From Bacteroidota bacterium (GTDB lineage: Bacteria; Bacteroidota; Bacteroidia; Bacteroidales; B39-G9): a DNA stretch of 7,487 bases. The position numbers were made by a program, and so were the translations under genes. The stretch spans positions 1-7,487 of the forward strand of contig JAUVJB010000147.1 of NCBI GenBank assembly GCA_030592465.1, given 5' to 3'. This document shows, piece after piece, positions 1 through 6,988 of this stretch; the stretch's first letter is position 1, and every line of letters begins with the position of its first letter. Under the pieces are notes generated by a model. The model searched no databases. It was not told the DNA's origin and saw only the letters and a program-made list of their open reading frames with translations.

Positions 1-2403
1 AGAAACAAAGGTATTTATGCCAAAGCACTTGAGTTATATTATGAAGGTGCAAAACTTGCCCAACAATCTAACAATTACGAACAACTCACCTATGCCTATA
101 TAAACATTGGAAATATCCATATTTACAGAAACGAGATGAACCAAGCTCTTCTATTTTTTAAAAAAGCTTTTGAAAGTTCAAAAAACACTAATAATATTAC
201 ACAACAAGCATATATTTATTATAATTTAGGTCGCACATACACTGAACTGGGCAATTATTCTAAAGCTCGTTATTTTGTTGATCAAGTATTAAAAATGAGA
301 AAAAAAAATAATGATGAAGACGGACTTGCAATTGCTAAAAAAAATCTCGGTGATATATTTCTTCAAGAGAACAAACCCAATGAAGCATTAAATGAATATG
401 AAGAAGCACTTAGAATAAGCAAGCGTTTGAATACCAATAAAACAATAATTGCAACTTTAAAAAATGAAATTGCTAAAATATATGCTTCTCAAAAAAAGTT
501 TAAAAAAGCCGAACAATGTGCAAAAAAAAGTTTAAAAATATCACGAGAAATTGGAGCTAAATTCAGAGCCAAAGAAGCAAGTCTCACACTTGCCAATATT
601 TACTCATCACAAGATTTATTCAAAAAAGCTTATCATTATTATTTAGTTTATTCGGCAATAAAAGACAGTTTATATTCTGCAGAGAGCAACAGGCAGATAA
701 ACTCAATACAGACACTCTATAAAATAGATAAAAAAGAAAAAGAAAACGAACTGTTAAAAATCGGGAATTTGAATAATCTTGCTAAAATTAAACAACAAAA
801 AATCATAGGAATTTTAATAATAGGAATTTTAATTATATTGATTATTTCTATTTTTATATTATTACATACACTCAAACAAAACAGACTTGCAAATAAACTA
901 TTAAACAACAAAACACAAGAAATCTTATCACAGGCAAAAGCCCTAAAAGAAAGTGAGAAAAAATACAGAAATATTTTAAATAATATGATGGATGTATATT
1001 ATCAAATCGATAATAATCAAAATTTGATATTTATAAATCCTTCCGGAGCACAAGAATTAGGTTATAATAGTGTGGCTGATATATTAGGAAAAAATGTTGC
1101 TGAAACAATTTATTACAATAAAGATGACAGGAAAAAATTTCTTTCTGTAATTCAAGAAAAAGGGAAGGTTGAAAATTATGAAGTGCTTCTAAAACATAAA
1201 AACGGCAAGCCTGTAAATTTTGAAATAAACTCAAAAATTATGCGAAATGAAACAGGGAAACCTATTGGTATTGAAGGAATAATGCGCAATATTACTAAAC
1301 GAAAAAAATACTTACAAGAAATAAATAAACTCTCAATAGCAATAGAACAAAGCCCCACAACAATCGTAATTACAGATTTAAAAGGAAATATTGAATATGC
1401 TAATCCCCATTTTGAAAAATTAACCGGCTATACTACAAAAGAAGTAATTGGTTTAAATCCCAAATTTTTACAATCAGGAGAAACACCTCAAGAAACTTAT
1501 GTCTATTTATGGAAAACAATAACATCCGGAAAGATTTGGGCAGGTGAGTTTATCAATAAGAAAAAAAATAATGAAAAATTTATTGAGAAAGCAATAATTT
1601 CACCAATCAAAAATGATAAAGGGAAAATAGTTAATTATATTGCTATTAAAGAAGATATTACAAAACAAAAAGAAACAGAACAAGAACTTAAAACAGCCAA
1701 AAAACAAGCTGAAGAAGCAAATGCTACAAAAGATAAATTTTTCTCAATTATTGCTCATGACTTAAAAAGTCCTTTTAATGCGATAATGGGATTCTCAAAT
1801 TTATTATTATTAAGACATAAAGAAATTGATGAAAAAACAAGGGAAATATATATTGAAAACATTTCGAAAAGTTCAGAAAATGCTTTTACATTATTGGAAA
1901 ATCTTTTACTTTGGGCACGTTCTCAACGTGGCACAATGCAGTTCAATCCTGAATTAATATCATTAAAAACATTATTTCAAGAAATAATAGAATTGCACGA
2001 AGAAATTGCCATGAAAAAAGAAATATCTCTAAATTATTTCTTAACTGATGATATCAATATTAAAGCTGATAAAAATATGCTGACAAGTGTTTTACATAAC
2101 TTAATAACAAACGCTATAAAATTTACAAATATTAACGGTAAGGTTAATTTATCCGCAGTTTTATCAGATAATAACATTGAAATAACAATTGAAGATAATG
2201 GTGTGGGAATGGATGAAGAAACAAAAAATAAATTATTTAGATTAGATTCAAATCAGACAACAGTTGGTACATCAGGTGAAATAGGAACGGGGCTGGGATT
2301 AGTTCTTTGCAAAGAATTTGTGGAAAAAAGCAGAGGTAAAATATGGGTTGAAAGTGAATTAGGAAAAGGAAGTCGTTTTATTTTTACTTTACCGGCAGAA
2401 TAG
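1..2403 (+). CDS. TPR-PAS-PAS sensor histidine kinase, copy 1 (5' end outside the window)
   Basis: Membrane sensor kinase that should autophosphorylate on histidine and pass the phosphate to an unlinked response regulator. The frame is open from base 1, and its first residues (RNKGIYAKALELYYEG) match residues 94 onward of the downstream paralog, so about 93 N-terminal residues, presumably with a signal peptide, lie outside. The Met at base 136 is internal. In-window residues: TPR-like helical pairs about 1-223 (for example 70-103, 110-143, 190-223); a charged linker 224-267; one TM helix 268-288; PAS1 about 318-435; PAS2 about 441-557; HisKA with H586 in AHDLKSPFNA; HATPase_c with N704 in the N box, DNGVGM 732-737 and GTGLGL 762-767. 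There is no receiver domain. By family knowledge the TPRs should be periplasmic and the PAS-kinase part cytoplasmic. PAS2 has GLNPKFLQ where LOV domains have GxNCRFLQ, so it lacks the flavin-binding cysteine. The ligand is unknown. Confidence 0.93.
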   Translation, partial: RNKGIYAKALELYYEGAKLAQQSNNYEQLTYAYINIGNIHIYRNEMNQALLFFKKAFESSKNTNNITQQAYIYYNLGRTYTELGNYSKARYFVDQVLKMRKKNNDEDGLAIAKKNLGDIFLQENKPNEALNEYEEALRISKRLNTNKTIIATLKNEIAKIYASQKKFKKAEQCAKKSLKISREIGAKFRAKEASLTLANIYSSQDLFKKAYHYYLVYSAIKDSLYSAESNRQINSIQTLYKIDKKEKENELLKIGNLNNLAKIKQQKIIGILIIGILIILIISIFILLHTLKQNRLANKLLNNKTQEILSQAKALKESEKKYRNILNNMMDVYYQIDNNQNLIFINPSGAQELGYNSVADILGKNVAETIYYNKDDRKKFLSVIQEKGKVENYEVLLKHKNGKPVNFEINSKIMRNETGKPIGIEGIMRNITKRKKYLQEINKLSIAIEQSPTTIVITDLKGNIEYANPHFEKLTGYTTKEVIGLNPKFLQSGETPQETYVYLWKTITSGKIWAGEFINKKKNNEKFIEKAIISPIKNDKGKIVNYIAIKEDITKQKETEQELKTAKKQAEEANATKDKFFSIIAHDLKSPFNAIMGFSNLLLLRHKEIDEKTREIYIENISKSSENAFTLLENLLLWARSQRGTMQFNPELISLKTLFQEIIELHEEIAMKKEISLNYFLTDDINIKADKNMLTSVLHNLITNAIKFTNINGKVNLSAVLSDNNIEITIEDNGVGMDEETKNKLFRLDSNQTTVGTSGEIGTGLGLVLCKEFVEKSRGKIWVESELGKGSRFIFTLPAE
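915..923 (+). repeat. 9-bp direct repeat, left boundary of the PAS1 indel
   Basis: ACAAGAAAT, encoding the QEI at residues 306-308. It recurs at 1314-1322, exactly 399 bp downstream, which is exactly the size of the segment missing from kinase copy 2. Confidence 0.7.
1314..1322 (+). repeat. 9-bp direct repeat, right boundary of the PAS1 indel
   Basis: Second ACAAGAAAT, encoding the QEI at residues 439-441. In copy 2 a single related site (CACGAAAT, encoding HEI, near 3757-3764) joins left-hand and right-hand sequence. That is what one recombination between the two copies would leave, with later point changes. Confidence 0.7.
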
Positions 2404-2443
2404 GATAATCTAATAAATAATAAAAAAATGTTTGTTCTTTTTT

Positions 2444-2481
2444 AGATTTTCCAAGTTTTTATAACTTGGAAAATCTTTTTT
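2444..2481 (+). terminator. Rho-independent terminator of kinase copy 1
   Basis: A perfect 14-bp stem (AGATTTTCCAAGTT at 2444-2457 with its reverse complement at 2463-2476), a 5-base loop, and a run of T through 2481. It begins 41 bases after the stop codon. This should largely separate transcription of the two kinases. Confidence 0.85.
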
Positions 2482-2501
2482 CATTTATAATTTAAACATA
2501 T

Positions 2502-2509
2502 TATTTTTG
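2502..2509 (+). promoter_or_regulatory. Possible Bacteroidota -7 box upstream of kinase copy 2
   Basis: TATTTTTG fits the TAnnTTTG -7 consensus known for Bacteroidota and lies 53 bases before the ATG. I find no convincing TTTG -33 element at the usual spacing, and the region is so AT-rich that a chance match is easy. Confidence 0.3.
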
Positions 2510-2562
2510 AGAAATTTAACCAAAATATCACATATCAAAATAGTTCTCTAAAAATTTCAAAA

Positions 2563-4845
2563 ATGAAAAAAAAACATATATTATTCCTTTTTTATTTTAT
2601 TATTATTTGCTCTTCGGCATTCTCGCAAAATCAAATAAAGATTGACAGTCTGAAAAATACTCTGAAGCACAGTAGTGATAATTTCCAAAAAGTAAAATTG
2701 TTGAATGAACTATGCTGGATACAAAGAAATACAAATACAGATTCTGCACTCTTTTATGGAACACGTGCATTAGAACTGGCAGATAGCATTGGCGACATTG
2801 AAAATAAAATTAAGGCATTAAGTTTTACAGGTGTAGTTTATAGAAACAAAGGCATTTATGCCAAAGCCCTTGAACTATATTATGAAGGTGAAAAACTTGC
2901 TAAACAAACGAATAATTATGAACAACTCACCTATGCTTATATAAACATTGGTAATATTTATATTTACCTTGATGAATTTAACCAAGCTTTTAAATTTTTA
3001 GAAAAAGCTTTAGAGATTTCAAAAAACAATAATAATACATTACAACAAGGATATATTTACTATAATATAAGTCTTGTATATACAAAATTGGGCAATTATT
3101 CTAAGGCTCGTTATTTCAATGATAAAGTAATTGAAATGAGAGCAAAAAATCACGAAGAAAACGGACTTTTAATAGCTAAAAAAAATCTTGGTGATATCTT
3201 ACTTAAAGAGAATAAGCCCAAAGAAGCTTTACAGGAATATGAAAAAACACTCAAACTAAGCAAACGTTTGAATATCAATAAAACTATAATCGCAAATTTA
3301 GAAAATGAAATTGCTAAAATATATGCTTCTCAAAAAAAATTTAACAAAGCTAGCCGGTATGCAAAAGAAAGCTTAAAAATATCACAAAAAACAGGGGATA
3401 AATTCAGAGCCAAAGAATCAAATCTTACCCTTGCCAATATATACTCATCACAAGGCTTATTCAAAAAAGCTTATAGTTATTATGTTGCTTACTCTCAATT
3501 AAATGACAGCTTATTCTCAGCAGAAAGCAACAGGCAGATAAACGCAATACAGACAATATATAAAATAAATAAAAAAGATGAAGAAAATAAACTGTTAAAA
3601 ATCGGAAAATTGCATAACCTTGCTACAATTAGACAACAAAGAATTATAGGCTGGTTAATAGCAGGAATTTCACTTATACTGACTGTTCTTGTTTTTATAT
3701 TATTACGTACACTCAAACAAAAAAAACTTTCAAATAAACTATTGATTAAAAAAAATCACGAAATAAATAAACTCTCAATAGCAATAGAACAAAGCCCGTC
3801 AACAATTGTTATTACAGATTTGAAAGGAAATATTGAATATGCTAATCCTTATTTTGAAAAGTTAACAGGGTATTCTACAAAAGAAGTAATTGGTTTAAAT
3901 CCAAGAATTCTGCAATCAGGGGAAACACCACAAAACACCTATATAAATTTATGGGAAACAGTAACATCCGGAAAAACTTGGACAGGTGAGTTTATCAATA
4001 AGAAAAAAAATAACGAAAAATATATTGAAAAATCAATAATCTCACCAATCGAAAATGATCAAGGTGAAATAGTTAATTATATTGCTATTAAAGAAAATAT
4101 TACCAAACAAAAGGAAATAGAACAAGAACTAAAAACAGCCAAAGAACAAGCAGAAGAATTAAATGCTACAAAAGACAAATTTTTCTCAATTATTGCACAT
4201 GATTTAAAAAATCCTTTCAATGCAATAATAGGCTTCTTAGATTTATTATTGTCAAGTCATAAAAATATTAGTGAAGAAAAAAGAGAACTGTACATTCAAA
4301 GTATTTATAAAAGCGCAAAAAATGCTTTTACTTTATTGGAAAATCTTTTACTTTGGGCACGTTCTCAACGTGGCACAATGCAGTTTAATCCTGAATTAAT
4401 ATCATTAAAAACACTTTTTCAAGATATTGTTGATTTGCACAAAGAAACAGCAATAAAAAAAGAAATATCTCTAAATTATTTATTAACTGATGATATAATG
4501 ATTAAAGTTGATGAAAATATGCTCACCAGTGTTTTAAATAACTTAATAACAAACGCTTTAAAATTTACAAATATTAAAGGCAAGGTTAATTTATCAGCAA
4601 TTTTGACTGAAAACAACGTTAAAATTACAATTGAAGATAATGGTGTAGGAATGGACGAGGAAACAAAAAATAAATTATTCAGGTTAAGCACAAATCAATC
4701 AACAGAGGGTACTGCAGGTGAAATGGGAACAGGATTAGGACTAATTCTTTGCAAAGAATTTGTGGAAAAAAGCAGCGGAAAAATATGGGTTGAAAGTGAA
4801 TTAGAAAAAGGAAGTCGTTTTATTTTTACTTTACCGGCAGAATAG
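2563..4845 (+). CDS. TPR-PAS sensor histidine kinase, copy 2 (complete)
   Basis: Complete 760-residue paralog of the upstream kinase. Residues 1-21 form a Sec signal peptide: KKK, a hydrophobic core, then a likely cleavage after SSAFS before Q22. This supports the ATG at 2563, which follows an A-rich leader without a clear Shine-Dalgarno. Next come TPR-like repeats about 45-310, a charged linker, a TM helix 361-381, one PAS domain about 401-517, a short coiled coil 518-538, HisKA with H546 in AHDLKNPFNA, and HATPase_c with N664, DNGVGM 692-697 and GTGLGL 722-727. All catalytic boxes look intact. It appears collinear with copy 1 except for the absence of a 133-residue segment that carries the extra PAS domain. 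The expected topology is a periplasmic TPR sensor and a cytoplasmic kinase. The gene has its own 159-bp upstream gap with a terminator from copy 1, so it is probably transcribed separately. No response regulator is adjacent, and the signal is unknown. Confidence 0.95.
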   Translation: MKKKHILFLFYFIIICSSAFSQNQIKIDSLKNTLKHSSDNFQKVKLLNELCWIQRNTNTDSALFYGTRALELADSIGDIENKIKALSFTGVVYRNKGIYAKALELYYEGEKLAKQTNNYEQLTYAYINIGNIYIYLDEFNQAFKFLEKALEISKNNNNTLQQGYIYYNISLVYTKLGNYSKARYFNDKVIEMRAKNHEENGLLIAKKNLGDILLKENKPKEALQEYEKTLKLSKRLNINKTIIANLENEIAKIYASQKKFNKASRYAKESLKISQKTGDKFRAKESNLTLANIYSSQGLFKKAYSYYVAYSQLNDSLFSAESNRQINAIQTIYKINKKDEENKLLKIGKLHNLATIRQQRIIGWLIAGISLILTVLVFILLRTLKQKKLSNKLLIKKNHEINKLSIAIEQSPSTIVITDLKGNIEYANPYFEKLTGYSTKEVIGLNPRILQSGETPQNTYINLWETVTSGKTWTGEFINKKKNNEKYIEKSIISPIENDQGEIVNYIAIKENITKQKEIEQELKTAKEQAEELNATKDKFFSIIAHDLKNPFNAIIGFLDLLLSSHKNISEEKRELYIQSIYKSAKNAFTLLENLLLWARSQRGTMQFNPELISLKTLFQDIVDLHKETAIKKEISLNYLLTDDIMIKVDENMLTSVLNNLITNALKFTNIKGKVNLSAILTENNVKITIEDNGVGMDEETKNKLFRLSTNQSTEGTAGEMGTGLGLILCKEFVEKSSGKIWVESELEKGSRFIFTLPAE

Positions 4846-4923
4846 GATAATCTAATAAACAATAAAAAAATGTTTGTTTTTTTTAGATTTTCCAAGTTTT
4901 AACAACTTGGAAAATTTTTTTTT
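2842..4923 (+). repeat. Tandem duplication unit, copy B
   Basis: This is the part of kinase copy 2 plus downstream sequence that aligns with 1-2481. Identity is uneven. 4333-4413 differs from 1891-1971 at one base in 81, and 4806-4859 is identical to 2364-2417 across the stop codon. Other stretches differ at many synonymous and non-synonymous positions. Confidence 0.85.
4885..4923 (+). terminator. Rho-independent terminator of kinase copy 2
   Basis: Duplicate of the hairpin after copy 1: stem 4885-4898 with 4904-4917, 5-base loop, T run 4915-4923. One C-to-T change turns a G-C pair into G-U, and the loop sequence has diverged while the stem is kept. It lies between convergent genes. On the opposite strand the stem is followed by A rather than T, so good termination of hldD transcripts is not expected from it. 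Confidence 0.85.
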
Positions 4924-4949
4924 ATATCACCTAATAATGTCAACATCCA

Positions 4950-5915
4950 TTAATGATAAACATCCTTCAATAAATAATTTTTCACATAATCATTAACGCC
5001 ATCCTCAAGTGAATGAAATCCTTTATCATAACCAATTGACAATAATTTTTCCATCTTTGCTTGTGTAAAATACTGGTACTTATCGCGTATATCTTCAGGC
5101 GTATCAATAAATTCAATATTTTCGTCAACACCCATTGCTTTAAAGGTATTACTTGCCAAATCGTAAAAAGTACGGGCTTTGCCGGTTCCTACATTATAAA
5201 TACCTGAATCTTTGCGATGATTCATTAAAAAAAACATTATTTCAGATAAATCTTTTACATAAACAAAATCACGCGATTGATCACCATCTTTAAAATTAGG
5301 ATTATGTGACCGAAACAACTTCATCTTGCCTGTTTGTTTTATCTGATTAAATGAATGTAGAATAACAGAAGCCATTCGCCCTTTATGGTATTCATTAGGT
5401 CCATAGACATTAAAAAATTTTAAACCTGCCCAAAAATAAGGTTTGTTCGGTTGACTTAATGCCCATTTATCAAAATCATTTTTTGATTTGCCGTATAAAT
5501 TTAATGGTTTTAAATGAATAATATTTTCGTGGCAGTCGTCATAACCATAATCACCCAAACCATAAGTAGCAGCAGACGAAGCATAAACTAAAGGTAGTCC
5601 ATATTCAACACAAGCAAGCCAAACTTTTTTAGTGTAATTTAAGTTTAACTCATCATAAACCGATTTATCAAAGCCTGTTGTAGCAGACCTTGCTCCCATA
5701 TGAAAAATAAACTCAACAAATTTTTGATTCTCATTCAACCAATCAAAAAAAACCGTCCGCTCAACCTTTTGAGTATAAACCTTATTCTCAAAATTCTTAT
5801 TTTTTTGTTTATTTGAGAAATCATCAACGAGAACAATATCTCTATACCCCTCATCATTAAGTTTCTTTACTAAGTTGCTTCCAATAAAACCGGCTGCTCC
5901 TGTTACAACAATCAT
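4950..5915 (-). CDS. hldD: ADP-L-glycero-D-manno-heptose 6-epimerase
   Basis: Epimerises ADP-D-glycero-beta-D-manno-heptose at C6 to ADP-L-glycero-D-manno-heptose, the last step in making the activated heptose used in the LPS inner core. It is a cytoplasmic, NADP-dependent extended-SDR enzyme. Of 321 residues (E. coli HldD has about 310), the Rossmann motif TGAAGFIGSN is at 5-14, followed by FHMGARSATT 71-80, YASSAATYG 111-119, the YxxxK pair Y141/K145 in YGKSK, FFNVYGPNEYHKGRMASV from 167 with K178 matching the second catalytic lysine of E. coli HldD, RDFVYVKD 215-222 and YNVGTGKARTF 240-250. I chose the ATG at 5915, giving MIVVTGAAGF as in the family. An ATG at 5948 would add 11 unconserved residues and overlaps a promoter-like box. 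The gene starts 45 bp after mqnD on the same strand and converges with the kinase. Confidence 0.95.
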   Translation of the reverse strand: MIVVTGAAGFIGSNLVKKLNDEGYRDIVLVDDFSNKQKNKNFENKVYTQKVERTVFFDWLNENQKFVEFIFHMGARSATTGFDKSVYDELNLNYTKKVWLACVEYGLPLVYASSAATYGLGDYGYDDCHENIIHLKPLNLYGKSKNDFDKWALSQPNKPYFWAGLKFFNVYGPNEYHKGRMASVILHSFNQIKQTGKMKLFRSHNPNFKDGDQSRDFVYVKDLSEIMFFLMNHRKDSGIYNVGTGKARTFYDLASNTFKAMGVDENIEFIDTPEDIRDKYQYFTQAKMEKLLSIGYDKGFHSLEDGVNDYVKNYLLKDVYH

Positions 5916-5945
5916 AATACAATTTTTTTGGCTATTTATAAAGTA

Positions 5946-5953
5946 CAAAAATA
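5946..5953 (-). promoter_or_regulatory. Possible Bacteroidota -7 box upstream of hldD
   Basis: Read on the minus strand this is TATTTTTG (TAnnTTTG consensus), 30 bases before the hldD ATG at 5915 and inside the 45-bp gap after mqnD. No clear -33 element is visible. It may allow hldD transcription independent of mqnD, but a chance match in AT-rich DNA is quite possible. Confidence 0.3.
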
Positions 5954-5960
5954 CCTATTT

Positions 5961-6794
5961 TTACTTGTTAATAAAAATTTGTTTATTAATTTTTGGAATA
6001 ACATTTAATTCTTGTGCCTTACTAAACAATTCATTAATAGCTTGTTTCCCATCGTGTCCTAAGTCAATTGAAAAATTATTTACATAAAGTTTAATATGCT
6101 TATACATAACATCTTGCTCCATCTCTTGAGCATATTGCCTAATAAAATCATAACTCGATTTTGGATTTTCAAATGCATATTCAATACTTTTTCGAAGAAC
6201 ACAATTTATCTTTTTTTGAATATCAACCGGTAATTCTCTATTAACAGCAATTGCACCAAGAGGTATTGGATATTTTGTTGTTTGTTCCCAATATTTACCT
6301 AAATCAATAATTTTTTTTAATCCTTTTTGTTGATAGGTAAATCTATTTTCGTGAATAATTAAACCTGCATCACATTCATTGCTTAAAACAACATCTTCAA
6401 TATCTGAAAAAAGATACTCAATCTTATTTTGTGCCTTTGGATAAGCAATGCTTAACAGCAAATTAGCAGTAGTTAATTTACCGGGAATTGCAATCTTCAG
6501 ACTATCAATCTCATCAGCGTAAACTTTATGCTTACTTATTAATAAAGGTCCGTTTTTATAGCCCAATGCACTACCTGCATCCAATAAAAGATAATTATCT
6601 GACACATAAGAATATGCATGATAACTTAATTTTGTAATATCTAAACTCTTATTAAGAGCTCTCTTATTTAATTCTTCAACATCAGCCATAAACAAATCAA
6701 AAGACAAACCTTGTGTATCAATTTTATTATGAAGCAATGCATCGAACATAAAAGTATCGTTAGGACATGTCGATATTCCAAGTTTTAATTTCAT
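5961..6794 (-). CDS. mqnD: 1,4-dihydroxy-6-naphthoate synthase (futalosine pathway)
   Basis: Converts cyclic dehypoxanthinylfutalosine to 1,4-dihydroxy-6-naphthoate in the futalosine route to menaquinone. It is a cytoplasmic enzyme with a periplasmic-binding-protein-like fold (VitK2_biosynth family). The 277 residues are of normal family length. The N-terminus MKLKLGISTCPNDTFMFDAL carries the family's CPNDTF motif at 10-15. Also visible are ITKLSYHAY 53-61, LDAGSALGYKNGPLL 71-85, GKLTTANLLL 105-114 and AGLIIHENRF 143-152. H148 in the IHENRF motif corresponds to the catalytic histidine known as His145 in the Thermus enzyme. The ATG at 6794 gives the expected start with no room for a signal peptide. 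The gene lies downstream of mqnB on the same strand, which supports the assignment, and 45 bp upstream of hldD. The paralogous family member MqnA is the main alternative, but the CPNDTF and IHENRF motifs favour MqnD. Confidence 0.93.
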   Translation of the reverse strand: MKLKLGISTCPNDTFMFDALLHNKIDTQGLSFDLFMADVEELNKRALNKSLDITKLSYHAYSYVSDNYLLLDAGSALGYKNGPLLISKHKVYADEIDSLKIAIPGKLTTANLLLSIAYPKAQNKIEYLFSDIEDVVLSNECDAGLIIHENRFTYQQKGLKKIIDLGKYWEQTTKYPIPLGAIAVNRELPVDIQKKINCVLRKSIEYAFENPKSSYDFIRQYAQEMEQDVMYKHIKLYVNNFSIDLGHDGKQAINELFSKAQELNVIPKINKQIFINK

Positions 6795-6858
6795 TTTTGT
6801 TTATTGATATTTTTATTCTTTCTTAATTTAAGTGGGTAATCAAATTTGCCAACCTTTT

Positions 6859-6879
6859 TAAAGGCTAAAGGCTAAAGGC
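6859..6879 (+). repeat. TAAAGGC x 3 tandem repeat
   Basis: Three exact head-to-tail copies of the 7-base unit TAAAGGC, followed by TAAAAAA. A related inverted word (TTTTAGCCTTTT) lies at 6951-6962, so the repeat could base-pair with it in a transcript. Copy number may vary by slippage. Confidence 0.8.
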
Positions 6880-6894
6880 TAAAAAATTCAAAGT

Positions 6895-6970
6895 ATAAAG
6901 TAAAAAAAAGGAAAAAATATATAAAAAAAATAATTTTGAAACACTTTTTATTTTAGCCTTTTTACTTTAT
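6895..6970. repeat. Imperfect inverted repeat between mqnB and mqnD
   Basis: ATAAAGTAAAAA at 6895-6906 is the exact reverse complement of 6959-6970. The arms continue imperfectly to about 6914 and 6951, around a loop of roughly 36 bases. It might act as a weak terminator or processing site after mqnB, or be a remnant of a small intergenic repeat. No function is demonstrated. Confidence 0.5.
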
Positions 6971-6988
6971 TCTTTTACCCTTTCTAAA

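Larger units (their letters stand above)
1..2481 (+). repeat. Tandem duplication unit, copy A
   Basis: The visible part of kinase copy 1, its 3' untranslated sequence and its terminator match 2842-4923 along their length, apart from one 399-bp segment present only here. The left limit of the unit is outside the window. Confidence 0.85.
6795..6988. other. Low-complexity intergenic spacer between mqnB and mqnD
   Basis: 194 bp without a coding frame of its own. It is almost entirely A/T, broken by short words (TAAAGGC, ATAAAGTAAAA, TTTTAGCC, TTTTACCC) that occur in both orientations. I see no convincing TAnnTTTG box for mqnD and no compact GC-rich terminator for mqnB. The words could form long imperfect hairpins in the transcript. 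Confidence 0.6.

Noticed and set aside
136..138. ATG at 136 as the start of kinase copy 1
   Set aside because: The 45 codons before it match the paralog's TPR region, and a start here would lack a signal peptide.
2511..2558. Leader hairpin before kinase copy 2 (GAAATTT at 2511-2517 with AAATTTC at 2552-2558)
   Set aside because: Seven A/T-rich pairs around a 34-base loop are weak and expected by chance here. Nothing resembles a known riboswitch.
1..4845. Hybrid kinase with receiver domain, or a linked two-component operon
   Set aside because: Both kinases end right after the HATPase_c domain, and no receiver or DNA-binding regulator is encoded in the window.
1..4923. Mobile element responsible for the kinase duplication
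   Set aside because: No transposase, integrase or terminal inverted repeats are seen around the duplicated unit. Tandem duplication explains it.
5916..5948. Upstream ATG at 5948 as the start of hldD
   Set aside because: It would add 11 residues not seen in the family, ahead of a perfect family N-terminus at 5915, and it overlaps a promoter-like box.
5875..6087. Plus-strand reading frame across the hldD-mqnD junction
   Set aside because: It overlaps two well-supported minus-strand genes and encodes nothing recognisable.
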